From NCBI GenBank assembly GCA_013044075.1, contig JABEVG010000112.1, positions 1 through 33,566 of the forward strand: a stretch of DNA of 33,566 bases, read 5' to 3'. Positions 22,771 through 31,585 of the stretch are shown here, piece after piece; the stretch's first letter is position 1, and each line of letters starts with the position of its first letter. The notes beneath the pieces were generated by a model. That model made no database searches, was not told the DNA's origin, and was given only the letters and a program-made list of their open reading frames with translations. Source of the stretch: Gallionella sp. (GTDB lineage: Bacteria > Pseudomonadota > Gammaproteobacteria > Burkholderiales > Gallionellaceae). The position numbers and the translations under genes are program-made.

Positions 22771-23727
22771 TTATTTTAGGCTCATCATAAAATCGATCAA
22801 ACTGCGGATTTCCGAATCGCTGGCGTAGCTAGGAACCTCTGGAGGAGTCACTCGCTTGCCTTCGGTGTACTCGCTGTACTCAGCTCTCCATTTCGCGAAG
22901 TCTATCTTTTGGCCTGCAGCATCTTTTTCACCCCACAGATAATCAAAACGCGGCATGATTGAGTGCGGCTGCACTAGGCGTGGATTGAAGAAGTGCATCA
23001 TCATCCATTCTTTGGATGAATTACGGGAACCCACATGCAACAGGTCGGGAGCCTTGCGATCCGAACCAAAGGCCGTTGGTGATTCACCGTTGAAATCCCC
23101 CAGCATCGGCGGAGCACCAAACACTTGCCAATCTTGTGTCTGCTCGGGCAGCAAGGTATGACACCACCAGCAACCCTCGCGTACAAACATGGTTTTACCC
23201 TTGCCCGCGTGCGACACATCTTCATCCTTGGCGACACGCATCACATCTTCAGGAGTCCAACCCTTGGTTGCGGTAAGGTTATCGATATAACTGACTTCCT
23301 TTCCTTGATACAACCCCTTGGCCAAAACAAACACCGCCCCGGCATCTTTGCGTGCGTCAGTTACATGCCCCTGCTGCACGCTCAACTCTTCTATGCCAGC
23401 ACCCAGAATCCGCGGGTGCAGAATCCCCGCCGGGAATGCTGTTCCCGGCTGATATACATACACGGACATACCGCCACTTAAAGGCTGACCAGACTTGGGG
23501 TCAACCTTAAGCGATACGTTAAGAGGCTTATTCTTACCTAACAGAAACGGGTCGTCCAAATTAAAACCCGTTTCATGCCCGATAGACAACTGCTTCGCAA
23601 GTGCAATGTCAGTGGAAGACACTGACGCGATATTGATGCTCGGCATCAGCAGGGTAATACACATCGATCCACCCAGCGCAAGGCCGAACAGTCTCGATCC
23701 GATTTTATATTCTCTAAATCCAGCCAT
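22771..23727 (-). CDS. ccoO: cbb3-type oxidase subunit II CcoO, enlarged form
   Basis: The mono-haem membrane-anchored cytochrome c subunit of cbb3 oxidases. An N-terminal helix (about 12-31) is followed by a haem site C186-W-W-C189-H190 in FVREGCWWCHTLL, then GSDRKAPDLLHVGSRNSSKEW and the Met-ligand region PHSIMPRF, all typical CcoO. Canonical CcoO is about 200 residues with CxxCH near residue 70; this product is 318 residues with about 110 extra residues (about 60-175) between the anchor and the haem site. That segment contains VFVLAKGLYQGKEVSYIDNL. The gene lies 32 bases after ccoN. Confidence 0.9.
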   Translation of the reverse strand: MAGFREYKIGSRLFGLALGGSMCITLLMPSINIASVSSTDIALAKQLSIGHETGFNLDDPFLLGKNKPLNVSLKVDPKSGQPLSGGMSVYVYQPGTAFPAGILHPRILGAGIEELSVQQGHVTDARKDAGAVFVLAKGLYQGKEVSYIDNLTATKGWTPEDVMRVAKDEDVSHAGKGKTMFVREGCWWCHTLLPEQTQDWQVFGAPPMLGDFNGESPTAFGSDRKAPDLLHVGSRNSSKEWMMMHFFNPRLVQPHSIMPRFDYLWGEKDAAGQKIDFAKWRAEYSEYTEGKRVTPPEVPSYASDSEIRSLIDFMMSLK

Positions 23728-23759
23728 CTTTGATCTCCCTAAGTTTTCTCGGCCTAATA

Positions 23760-25166
23760 TTAGCGTTCGTATGCCAACTCATGAGGCATGCGACCCGCTG
23801 GCACCACACTTCCTTTGCGCGCAGTCATCCACATGTTGTACAACCACAACACGTTACCCGTGAACACCATGGTTCCACCCAGCCAACGCGCGATCATGTA
23901 AGGATGCTCTGCAATTACCACGTCGATATAAGGCACCTCATATATCTTGCCCGCGCCCTGAATCAAACCGGCAATCGTCATGGAAATCCAGTAAGTAGTA
24001 AAACCAATCAACAACAACCAAAAGTGCATATTGGCCAAAGTCAAGGAATACAACTTACGCTTCAGGATGGTTTGCAAACCCAGATAAACCGCAGCCGCTT
24101 CCAGGAAAGTCGAGAAACCCAACAAAGCAAGGTGTGCATGCGCAACAATCCAGCCGGTACCGTGAATGTACCAGTTAATGGCTCGAGTCTGCTGGAAACC
24201 ACCCTGCATATTCAGCGGGATCGCCATCAAACAACCGGTGATGGTAAAGCGGATTTCGATATTCTCCACGAACATGTGCCACTTACCCTGCATGGTCAGC
24301 ATGATATTGGACACAAACGCAATCGCAGGCACCAGAATCAAAACACCTTCCACGGAAGCGAATGACTTCAACCACTCAGGCAGAGGAGCAGACATCAGGT
24401 GATGTGCCGCGGGCGTGGAGTAGAACACCACCACCGACCAGAAGTGCAAATGCCCGATACGATGCGAGTACAAGGGATTACCCGTCACCTTCGGAATGGT
24501 GTAGTAAGCAATCGCGGCCGCTACCGGAGTAATCCACAAACCCAACACATTATGCGCAAACCACCATGTCAGATAGGCTTCAGTCAAACCAGTCAAATGG
24601 AAAAATTCAGGCAAATTACCCACCAAGAACACGATAATCACCATAAAAGTGGCGGCAGCAAAAAACCAATTAGTCGTGTAAATCCCTTGGGTACGGCGAT
24701 TGAGAATCGTCATCCAAACATTGACACCCAGCGGGATAAACACAAAGGCAGCCAAATACAAATCTATCGGCCAAGGGAAGTCAGAATATTCACGCCCCGA
24801 AGTGATACCGGCCCACAAAATCGTCAAGCCCAGAGTCAACCCGAGATTCCAGAACAAGCAATTCCACAAACCCAGCTTCTCAGACCATAGCTTCGTATTG
24901 CCGAGCGCAGGCGTGATATACATCATAGCCATCGCAAAGGCCATCGATATCCAGCCAAAAATCACCGCCAAGACATGCACTTGACGCATATGCCCGAAAG
25001 CAAAGTATATGTTACCCGTCACGAAATCAGGGAATGCGAGCTTCGCCGCATTGAAAGATCCCAACCCCGTACCAATAACGAACCAGATGATAGCTGAAAA
25101 CCCAAAGAAAACCGCCGCCGAGCCTTCAGGTATATCTTCATTCTTGGCCAATAAATATTTTAACAT
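23760..25166 (-). CDS. ccoN: cbb3-type (C-family) haem-copper oxidase catalytic subunit CcoN
   Basis: A 468-residue protein with about 12 membrane helices. Conserved ligands are visible: H64 (low-spin haem b, MRQVHVLAVIF), H205 (copper, WWFAHNVLG), H255/H256 (copper, PAAHHLMSA), and H343 and H345 (haems, VAHAHLALLG). Tyr249, six residues before the HH pair, occupies the site of the cross-linked Tyr of cbb3 oxidases (Y251 with H257/H258 in Pseudomonas). That favours an O2 reductase over a NO reductase. Odd: where canonical CcoN has FEGPMM before helix X this has NMQGGF, so the conserved Glu is Gln321. Eight C between the ribosome site (GAGG) and the ATG form a homopolymer leader. Confidence 0.9.
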   Translation of the reverse strand: MLKYLLAKNEDIPEGSAAVFFGFSAIIWFVIGTGLGSFNAAKLAFPDFVTGNIYFAFGHMRQVHVLAVIFGWISMAFAMAMMYITPALGNTKLWSEKLGLWNCLFWNLGLTLGLTILWAGITSGREYSDFPWPIDLYLAAFVFIPLGVNVWMTILNRRTQGIYTTNWFFAAATFMVIIVFLVGNLPEFFHLTGLTEAYLTWWFAHNVLGLWITPVAAAIAYYTIPKVTGNPLYSHRIGHLHFWSVVVFYSTPAAHHLMSAPLPEWLKSFASVEGVLILVPAIAFVSNIMLTMQGKWHMFVENIEIRFTITGCLMAIPLNMQGGFQQTRAINWYIHGTGWIVAHAHLALLGFSTFLEAAAVYLGLQTILKRKLYSLTLANMHFWLLLIGFTTYWISMTIAGLIQGAGKIYEVPYIDVVIAEHPYMIARWLGGTMVFTGNVLWLYNMWMTARKGSVVPAGRMPHELAYER

Positions 25167-25170
25167 TACA

Positions 25171-25178
25171 CCCCCCCC
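25171..25178. repeat. homopolymer of 8 C in the ccoN ribosome-site spacer
   Basis: Eight C on the plus strand, G8 on the coding strand, lie between GAG and TGTAATG of ccoN. A length change would alter the ribosome site or its spacing. A second run of eight G lies in the mini-CcoN gene at 13283-13290. Confidence 0.5.
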
Positions 25179-25196
25179 TCAATTCAAAAAAACACC

Positions 25197-25307
25197 TTAG
25201 TGATGATCAACCCCATTTTTTTTCTCATACGGCATAAGTATATACCACGACAGCAACATACTCGAAAATGCCAACAAAACTCCAAACGATCCCGCGATTA
25301 AGGCCAT
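25197..25307 (-). CDS. 36-residue single-TM peptide just upstream of ccoN
   Basis: A short gene with product MALIAGSFGVLLAFSSMLLS, then WYILMPYEKKNGVDHH: one membrane helix (about 3-25) and a charged tail with two final histidines. GAGGAG stands 8 bases before the ATG. It lies 30 bases before ccoN on the same strand. This is the size and shape of CcoQ/CcoM-type oxidase subunits, although canonical ccoQ follows ccoO. Identity is inferred only from position and shape. Confidence 0.72.
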   Translation of the reverse strand: MALIAGSFGVLLAFSSMLLSWYILMPYEKKNGVDHH

Positions 25308-25355
25308 GGCCACTTCTCCTCAAATAGTGTACGTCAACAAGCAATCCGATTCAGA

Positions 25356-25637
25356 TCAACCCGCCATTTGTTCTAATTTATCATGGCGACTCATTCCAAC
25401 AACTAGAATCACACAAAATGCAAAACCGAATACGATCATCGCCCAATCAATAAACCCAGTAAAGGTCACTGGATCGTAGGCCGTCATGCCAGCACCACCC
25501 CAGTTCGGAAAATTTCCGCGCCCCATCAAACACATTAAAGTTGCGCCGAACACACTTCCATTACCCATCCCCGTCAACATCCCGCTTATCAAGATAAGCC
25601 AAAAGGATCGAGATATCATCGACTTCTTTGTACTCAT
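25356..25637 (-). CDS. 93-residue two-TM membrane protein, first gene of the ccoN operon
   Basis: From ATG at 25637 (GGGGG-type ribosome site; the open frame to 25697 lacks one). It has two hydrophobic helices (about 10-35, SFWLILISGMLTGMGNGSVFGATLM, seen in pieces, and about 64-82, WAMIVFGFAFCVILVVGM), a loop with FPNWGGAGMTAYDPVTFTG and a short basic/acidic tail. Not recognised. The 48-base spacing to the 36-residue peptide gene and the same strand indicate one operon with ccoN and ccoO. Confidence 0.65.
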   Translation of the reverse strand: MSTKKSMISRSFWLILISGMLTGMGNGSVFGATLMCLMGRGNFPNWGGAGMTAYDPVTFTGFIDWAMIVFGFAFCVILVVGMSRHDKLEQMAG

Positions 25638-25775
25638 GTAACCCCCTAAGTTATTAAAATCCCGAACAAACAGACCACACTGGCGATCGAACATCACTTA
25701 GATTTCGCCAATCAAGCACATCCGACACCCCATATTTATCTTATATTTTGGGAGCCAAAAGCGACTGCGGCGAAT

Positions 25776-25803
25776 GTTAAAGAGCATGCCCTCACCTTGT
25801 CAA
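25776..25803 (-). promoter_or_regulatory. possible promoter of the ccoN operon
   Basis: Read on the minus strand: a perfect TTGACA (25798-25803), 16 bases, then TTTAAC (25776-25781), 4 of 6 matches to TATAAT. The start codon at 25637 is about 130 bases away. No FNR box was found in this divergent region (25638-26013), whose remaining sequence shows nothing else I can name. Confidence 0.35.
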
Positions 25804-25940
25804 GGGAATTGTAACAACACCCTCTTTAAATCTCTTGCGCCACGTCTAGAAAAACATGAAGATGACCCTCGTTTGAGTGTACCGCACGGTTTTTTGTCCC
25901 CTTACATGGCAAGACCACCCTGATTCAACCCCCTTTTTTC

Positions 25941-25968
25941 TTGACAGGCATCTTCCAACATTCACTAT
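25941..25968 (+). promoter_or_regulatory. possible promoter of the SCO gene
   Basis: A perfect TTGACA (25941-25946) and, 16 bases on, CACTAT (25963-25968, 3 of 6 matches). The SCO start codon is at 26014. It is divergent from the possible ccoN operon promoter. Confidence 0.35.
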
Positions 25969-26013
25969 GCCAACCTTGCATCTTGAAACAATTCTTTCCC
26001 ACTCTCTAACAAT

Positions 26014-26598
26014 ATGCGCAAAATTTTCCTGCTGTTTCTAACTCTATTACTTAGCGCATGCGGTGACCATGAAGCAACATCGCCCTACCATGCTATAGAT
26101 ATTTCATGGCAGCACGCGCATGCCGATTTTCGACTTACCGATTCGAATCGCGCACCCCGCATGCTTTCTGATTTCAAAGGGAAAGTAGTTGTTTTGTTCT
26201 TTGGATATACTCACTGCCCAGAAGTATGCCCCACTACACTGGCCGATTTAGCGCAAACCATGCGTCTACTTGGCAATGATGCCAACAGAGTACAAGTCTT
26301 ATTTGTCACACTTGATCCGGATCGAGACAAGCCAGAATTACTCACAAATTTCGTGTCATCCTTTAATCCTGCTTTCCTTGCTTTATACGGCGACCCCCAA
26401 TCCACCGCCCAAGCTGCCAGTGCTTTTGGCGTGAACTATACAAAGCGGCCTGACCAACACGGTGGTTACATACTGGACCATACCGACGGTATTTTTTTGT
26501 TAGGCCTTAGAGGTACGCCATTGCTACTTGCACCTTATGGTCAGCCTGCCGAACAAATGGCGCATGACATCAGATTGTTGCTTTCCATTGGTCGGTAG
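26014..26598 (+). CDS. SCO1/SenC copper chaperone lipoprotein
   Basis: A 194-residue periplasm-facing lipoprotein with signal peptide and lipobox LLSAC (Cys16). The thioredoxin-like domain has the copper-binding C68-P-E-V-C72 (GYTHCPEVCPTT) and the distal His in YILDHTDG, which together form the SCO metal site. LFVTLDPDRDKPELL is the family signature. It delivers copper or reduces thiols for haem-copper oxidase assembly. It is divergent from the ccoN operon, so a role in that enzyme's copper site is likely. It is not followed by any operon partner. Confidence 0.92.
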   Translation: MRKIFLLFLTLLLSACGDHEATSPYHAIDISWQHAHADFRLTDSNRAPRMLSDFKGKVVVLFFGYTHCPEVCPTTLADLAQTMRLLGNDANRVQVLFVTLDPDRDKPELLTNFVSSFNPAFLALYGDPQSTAQAASAFGVNYTKRPDQHGGYILDHTDGIFLLGLRGTPLLLAPYGQPAEQMAHDIRLLLSIGR

Positions 26599-26682
26599 CT
26601 TGGCTGCCGCTTTAGCACACAGAAGCCAGCAAATACCAAGAACGGTAGGCACCGTCAGTGATTTAACTGCATACCCGCTCAA

Positions 26683-27438
26683 CTAAAACTCTTTGATTAA
26701 GTGTTGCTGGCGACGACTGATTGGGAGCAGCTCATCAACATCTTTCAGCTTGACCATCCAACCGCTTTCTTTTTCATCTCCACCCTTCTCGAAGCCGACT
26801 ATAGCGTCTTTAGCAACAAGACAATTTCGATGGATGCGCACAAAGCGCACCGCAAATTCTTTTTCCAAGGCGGTTAGCGATTCTTCCGTCAAATACTCCC
26901 GTTCTGCAGTACGCACCGTGATGTACTTCAACTCGGCACGCAAGAACAGCACGCTCTCGACAGGAATCAAATGTATCTTGCCACGCTCTGAGATAGACAA
27001 GTGCTTGCGCGGCTCCGGCAGCAGATCGCGCAGCACTTCCGTTTGGATCGGCACAGCACCACGGGCTCGGCTGAGTGCGTCGAACAAACGACCCAGGCGT
27101 ATCGGCTTGAGCAAATAATCGATCGCACGCAACTCAAACGCTTTGATCGCATAGGCATCGTAAGCGGTGGTAAAAATTATTACGGGCGGTAGATCTAATT
27201 TTTGCAGATGTTGCGCGAGTTCGATGCCATCCATTTGCGGCATGCGTATATCCATCAACACCACGTCAACGGGTATATCAACCAACTTATCCAGTGCTTC
27301 CTGACCATTACCCGCCTCGCCAACAATTTCCAACGCAATCTGATCACTGCAATCATTCAACAGATCTCGCAAGCGGTTGCGGGCCGGCGGCTCGTCATCG
27401 ACAATGAACACACGCAGTGCTAGCTCTATCACAGTCAT
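26683..27438 (-). CDS. algR: LytTR-family response regulator (AlgR-like)
   Basis: A 251-residue regulator from ATG at 27438, which overlaps the kinase stop (ATGA) and is preferred to 27459. The receiver domain has FIVDDEPPARN, the phospho-acceptor Asp in VVLMDIRMPQMDG and the Lys in LLKPIRLGRL. The C-terminal LytTR DNA-binding domain (about 150-250) shows LSISERGKIHLIPVESVLFLRAELKYI and FVRIHRNCLV. It pairs with the kinase gene upstream and with argH, an arrangement also known in Pseudomonas (argH-fimS-algR). The target genes here are unknown. Confidence 0.88.
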   Translation of the reverse strand: MTVIELALRVFIVDDEPPARNRLRDLLNDCSDQIALEIVGEAGNGQEALDKLVDIPVDVVLMDIRMPQMDGIELAQHLQKLDLPPVIIFTTAYDAYAIKAFELRAIDYLLKPIRLGRLFDALSRARGAVPIQTEVLRDLLPEPRKHLSISERGKIHLIPVESVLFLRAELKYITVRTAEREYLTEESLTALEKEFAVRFVRIHRNCLVAKDAIVGFEKGGDEKESGWMVKLKDVDELLPISRRQQHLIKEF

Positions 27439-28478
27439 AGCGTCTCCCTCGTTACACAAGGCAAGGTAATTTCCACACGATAAAATCCACCATTGGCTTC
27501 GACCTGATAACGCGCCTCCGCATCAAACAGGAGTTCAAGCCGCTCGCGTATATTCTGCAAAGCCATTTTATTTCCGGAGTGTCGCTCCGCAACCAAAGTA
27601 GCACAAGGGTTTTCAACCACCAGCCTCAACTCCTGACCCCGGCAATTCACCTGAATTCTAATACGCCCGCCATGTGGCAATGGTTCTATACCGTGGTACA
27701 CCGCATTTTCCAATAAAGGCTGCAATAGCAGGGGCGGGATCAGCGCATTCATCGGCGCGTCATTAAACTCCCAGTCAACACCTAAGCGTTCACCCATGCG
27801 CAATTGTTCCAATGCGAGATATTGCCTGCCCAGTTTAATCTCCTGGCTCAACGACACCAGATCATGAGTCTCGGCCATCGCCATGCGGAACAGATCCGAC
27901 ATATCTTCCAATGCCTTTTCGGCCTGTTTGGGCTGCGCACGCACGATGGAAAGCACCGCATTGATAGTGTTGAACAGGAAATGCGGGCGGATGCGGGCGC
28001 GCAACACCTGCAGGCGAGCATCATGCAAAGCACGGGACAACACCTGCGAACGCAAGCGAAAATACATCAGCAACGTCCAGCATACGATGACGCTGATCAG
28101 CGCGTATTGGAACCAGTCGAAATAATTGTCTGCAATCGCAAACGGTTGATATAGCGAGCCGCCTACGTAATAAACAACCAGCGTGATAGCCACAACCAAT
28201 CCGTTGACCACCATGACTCCGCGCCAATACTCCAATCTCTTCAACCAGGGCTGAGCCAACCACAGTGCAAGCAAGCTGACGAACAAGACCGGGGATAATA
28301 GCGTGGCGATTTGCGTCATGCGAAACAACACATCCCATCCATCGTCCGCATCCACAAAGGCTTTTAACAAGGCCAGCGCATTACTCAACAACAAGATACG
28401 CAAAGTCACACCGAGGTTGCGAAAGTTGGGCAACGAGTCTGGGTAGGCTTTTTGTTTTATACTGCGCGCCTTATTCAT
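27435..28478 (-). CDS. algZ: LytS/AlgZ-type sensor histidine kinase
   Basis: A 347-residue membrane sensor kinase. Roughly the first 160 residues contain about 4-5 helices, then the His_kinase domain with the phospho-acceptor His in RIRPHFLFNTINAVLSIV. The ATPase part shows LLLQPLLENAVYHGIEPLPH and the closing NIRERLELLFD. It forms the cognate pair with the following response regulator by ATGA overlap. The gene is divergent from argH. The sensed signal is unknown. Confidence 0.88.
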   Translation of the reverse strand: MNKARSIKQKAYPDSLPNFRNLGVTLRILLLSNALALLKAFVDADDGWDVLFRMTQIATLLSPVLFVSLLALWLAQPWLKRLEYWRGVMVVNGLVVAITLVVYYVGGSLYQPFAIADNYFDWFQYALISVIVCWTLLMYFRLRSQVLSRALHDARLQVLRARIRPHFLFNTINAVLSIVRAQPKQAEKALEDMSDLFRMAMAETHDLVSLSQEIKLGRQYLALEQLRMGERLGVDWEFNDAPMNALIPPLLLQPLLENAVYHGIEPLPHGGRIRIQVNCRGQELRLVVENPCATLVAERHSGNKMALQNIRERLELLFDAEARYQVEANGGFYRVEITLPCVTRETL

Positions 28479-28553
28479 GGCGAAAAATCCTCGTGTTTTT
28501 TGTCTCGATTTTTACATGGCTTCCGTTTTTTGTAACGGGCAGATTTTGGGCAA

Positions 28554-29951
28554 ATGATGACTAGCATACAAGATAAAAACACCTGGTCGGGTCGATTCGC
28601 GGAACCGGTGGCCGAATTGGTCAAGCGTTACACCGCCTCGATAGGTTTCGACCACAAACTGGCGATGTTCGACATCCAAGGTTCGCTGGCGCACGCGCAA
28701 ATGCTCAGTGCCTGCGGCATCATAGCCGAACAAGACCTGATCGATATTCAACGCGGTCTGGCACAAATCAAAACCGAGATCCTCGCCGGGGAATTCAGCT
28801 GGTCGCTGGATTTTGAAGATGTGCATCTGAATATCGAGAAGCGTCTCACGGCATTGGTCGGTGATGCCGGAAAACGCTTGCACACGGGACGTTCCCGTAA
28901 CGACCAGGTCGCCACCGATGTGCGGTTGTATTTGCGCGACTCGATCGACGAATTGATGAAACTTATTGCGGCATTGCAAAGTGCACTGCTTGATCTCGCG
29001 GAGCACCACACGCTCACCATCATGCCGGGGTTTACCCATTTGCAAGTCGCCCAGCCGATCAGTTTCGCGCACCACCTCATGGCTTATTTCGAGATGCTCA
29101 AACGCGATGCCGAGCGGTTGCGGGATACGCGCCGTCGCGTCAACCGTTTGCCTTTGGGCGCGGCAGCCTTGGCGGGAACCAGCTATCCGATCAAGCGCGA
29201 AATGGTGGCGGAACTGCTGGGCTTCGAGGGCGTATGTGAGAACTCTCTGGATGCCGTTTCGGACCGGGACTTCGCCATCGAATTCACGGCGGCGGGAGCA
29301 CTGATCATGACGCACCTGTCGCGCTTTTCCGAGGAGCTTATCTTGTGGATGAATCCGCGCGTGGGCTTCATCGACATCGCCGACCGCTTCTGCACCGGCT
29401 CGTCCATCATGCCGCAAAAAAAGAATCCCGATGTGCCGGAATTGGTGCGCGGCAAGACCGGTCGCGTGAACGGGCATCTGGTCGCGCTGTTGACACTGAT
29501 GAAGGGTCAACCGCTGGCCTACAACAAAGACAATCAGGAAGACAAAGAACCTTTGTTCGACACCGTCGATACGTTGACGCAGACCTTGCGCATCTACGCG
29601 GACATGATCACCGGTATCCAGGTCAAGCCGGAAACCATGCGTAATGCGGCGTTGCAGGGATATGCCACCGCGACAGACCTGGCTGATTATCTGGTCAAAA
29701 AAGGCGTGCCCTTCCGCGATGCGCATGAGGCGGTGGCTCTGGCGGTGCGTTTTGCCGAACAGCGCGGTTGTGATCTGAGCGAGATCGATCTCGCCGAATT
29801 GCAAAAGTTTTCCCCGCTTATCGCACAGGATGTCTACCAAGTGCTGTCCCTGGAAGGCTCGCTGGCGAGCCGCAATCACATCGGCGGCACCTCACCTAAC
29901 CAAGTCACCGCCGCAATTGGAAGGGGCAGGATGTTTCTGGCCAATCAATAA
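28554..29951 (+). CDS. argH: argininosuccinate lyase
   Basis: The last enzyme of arginine synthesis, cleaving argininosuccinate to arginine and fumarate; a cytoplasmic homotetramer. The 465-residue length is normal. Signatures include [31 protein letters not shown] and the catalytic-loop [15 protein letters not shown] at 28554 and the next one at 28557 are equivalent; no strong ribosome site is seen. The 3' end overlaps the convergent symporter gene by 7 bases. Confidence 0.95.
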   Translation: MMTSIQDKNTWSGRFAEPVAELVKRYTASIGFDHKLAMFDIQGSLAHAQMLSACGIIAEQDLIDIQRGLAQIKTEILAGEFSWSLDFEDVHLNIEKRLTALVGDAGKRLHTGRSRNDQVATDVRLYLRDSIDELMKLIAALQSALLDLAEHHTLTIMPGFTHLQVAQPISFAHHLMAYFEMLKRDAERLRDTRRRVNRLPLGAAALAGTSYPIKREMVAELLGFEGVCENSLDAVSDRDFAIEFTAAGALIMTHLSRFSEELILWMNPRVGFIDIADRFCTGSSIMPQKKNPDVPELVRGKTGRVNGHLVALLTLMKGQPLAYNKDNQEDKEPLFDTVDTLTQTLRIYADMITGIQVKPETMRNAALQGYATATDLADYLVKKGVPFRDAHEAVALAVRFAEQRGCDLSEIDLAELQKFSPLIAQDVYQVLSLEGSLASRNHIGGTSPNQVTAAIGRGRMFLANQ

Positions 29952-31492
29952 ATCCCGGTGGGCGGTTTGTGTGCGTGATGCGCATGTTGAGCACGCATGA
30001 AATTGGGCAACAGCGAGCCGGCGACCATACCGAAGACACTCATCAGCAAGCCTATCAGTTGCGGCGGCCAGACTGCCGAGGGCTCGAAGGATTCCATCAA
30101 TATCCAGCTGGATAAACCCATCACGATAGCCGCGAGCGCGCCCTGATTGTTCGCGCGTTTCCAGTACAAGCCGAAGGCGAGTGGCGTAAATGCCGCGACC
30201 AGTGTGATCTTGTAGGCGTTCTCCACCATCTTGAAAATGCTCGCGTTGGAATTGAGCGCGAACGCCAGCACCACCCCGCCAAAACACAACACGGTGATAC
30301 GCATGGTGCGCAAGAACTGCCGATCGCCCATCTGTTTGAACACGAAATGCTTGAGGATGTTCTCGGTGAATGCGACCGAAGGCGCGAGCAGGGTCGCGGA
30401 TGAACAGCTCATGATCGCGGAGAGCAACGCGCCGAAAAATATCACTTGTGCGAACACCGGCGTGTAATTGAGGATGAGCGTCGGCAACACCAGTTGCGAA
30501 TCCCGCGTCAATAGCTCACCGAACACTTTTGGGTCGATCATCGTCGCGGAATAAGCGAGGAACATCGGCACGAATGCGAACACGAAATACAGCGAGCCGC
30601 CCAGCACCGAACCACGCACCGCAATCTTCTCCGTCTTGGCGGAGGTGATGCGCTGGAACACGTCCTGTTGCGGAATCGAACCCAGCATCATGGTCAGCCA
30701 CGCGCCAATGAACGGTATCCATTCGGTGTAATTGCCGTGCGGAAAAAAATCCAGCTTGCCCGCCGCCTGTGCGTGCGACACCACCGCGCCCACGCCGCCC
30801 ACCTTGCCACTCACCAGTACCGCGATGAACAACATCCCCGCCATGATCACCGTCATCTGAACGAAGTCCAGCAACGCCACCGACCACATGCCGCCGAACA
30901 TGGTGTAGGTCAGCACAATCGCCGCACCGATGAACATACCCGCCTGCTGACTCACCTCGCCAGCGGAGATCACATTGAACACCAACCCCAACGCCTTCAC
31001 CTGCGCCGACACCCAGCCGAGATATGAGATCACGATGCAGAGGGTGGTAATGAATTCCACCGTGTGGCTATAGCGCAACCGGTAGTAGTCGCCTATGGTC
31101 AGCAGGTTCATGCGGTACAGCCGATTGGCGAAAAACAGTCCCGCCAGAATCAAGCACAGACTCGCGCCGAACGGATCGGCGACCACGCCGTGCAAGCCTT
31201 CCTTCACGAACGTCGCCGAGATGCCCAGCACCGTCTCAGCACCGAACCAGGTCGCGAATACCGTCGCCGTCACAATGTGCAACGGCAGATGCCGCCCCGC
31301 CACCGCGAAGTCCTTCGCGCTATGCACCCGCGTCGAGGCATACAGACCGATGCCGATGGAGATCAGCAGATAAATCACGACGAACCAGACCAGCATGATG
31401 GGCAAGAAGAAAACGATGGCGCGAATTTTAGCAGGGGCGAGGCGTAGGGCAAGAAAAATACGGAAAGAATCGAATGGTTGAGGTATGGCCAT
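29945..31492 (-). CDS. sodium:solute symporter family transporter
   Basis: A 515-residue inner-membrane transporter of the SSS family with about 13 helices. Visible are the [14 protein letters not shown] segment after the first helix, [19 protein letters not shown], a later [16 protein letters not shown] and a [15 protein letters not shown] segment typical of the family's sodium-coupled core. The substrate (acetate, proline, pantothenate or other) cannot be told. The start is uncertain: ATG at 31492 is the longest, but a start at 31396 ([17 protein letters not shown]) fits the family better, and neither has a clear ribosome site. Confidence 0.88.
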   Translation of the reverse strand: MAIPQPFDSFRIFLALRLAPAKIRAIVFFLPIMLVWFVVIYLLISIGIGLYASTRVHSAKDFAVAGRHLPLHIVTATVFATWFGAETVLGISATFVKEGLHGVVADPFGASLCLILAGLFFANRLYRMNLLTIGDYYRLRYSHTVEFITTLCIVISYLGWVSAQVKALGLVFNVISAGEVSQQAGMFIGAAIVLTYTMFGGMWSVALLDFVQMTVIMAGMLFIAVLVSGKVGGVGAVVSHAQAAGKLDFFPHGNYTEWIPFIGAWLTMMLGSIPQQDVFQRITSAKTEKIAVRGSVLGGSLYFVFAFVPMFLAYSATMIDPKVFGELLTRDSQLVLPTLILNYTPVFAQVIFFGALLSAIMSCSSATLLAPSVAFTENILKHFVFKQMGDRQFLRTMRITVLCFGGVVLAFALNSNASIFKMVENAYKITLVAAFTPLAFGLYWKRANNQGALAAIVMGLSSWILMESFEPSAVWPPQLIGLLMSVFGMVAGSLLPNFMRAQHAHHAHKPPTGIY

Positions 31493-31585
31493 GCAGATGG
31501 AAGGTTGTAGCTATAATCCGGTGCTCTAATTTGGATGGCTGGCTATCCTCGACAGTTTTACCTTACACGATAATTTACCAGATTC

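Noticed and set aside
23760-25166. Reading ccoN as a nitric oxide reductase (NorB) subunit
   Set aside because: The Tyr before the HH pair, the adjacent CcoO with its typical haem domain, and CcoG in the same locus all point to a cbb3-type oxidase. I keep a small doubt because of Gln321.
28512-29879. Long minus-strand open frame of 455 codons opposite argH
   Set aside because: It mirrors the whole of argH, whose product has clear family signatures. The antisense frame has no recognisable motif and is His/Arg/Gln-rich as expected of an antisense frame of a G+C-rich gene.
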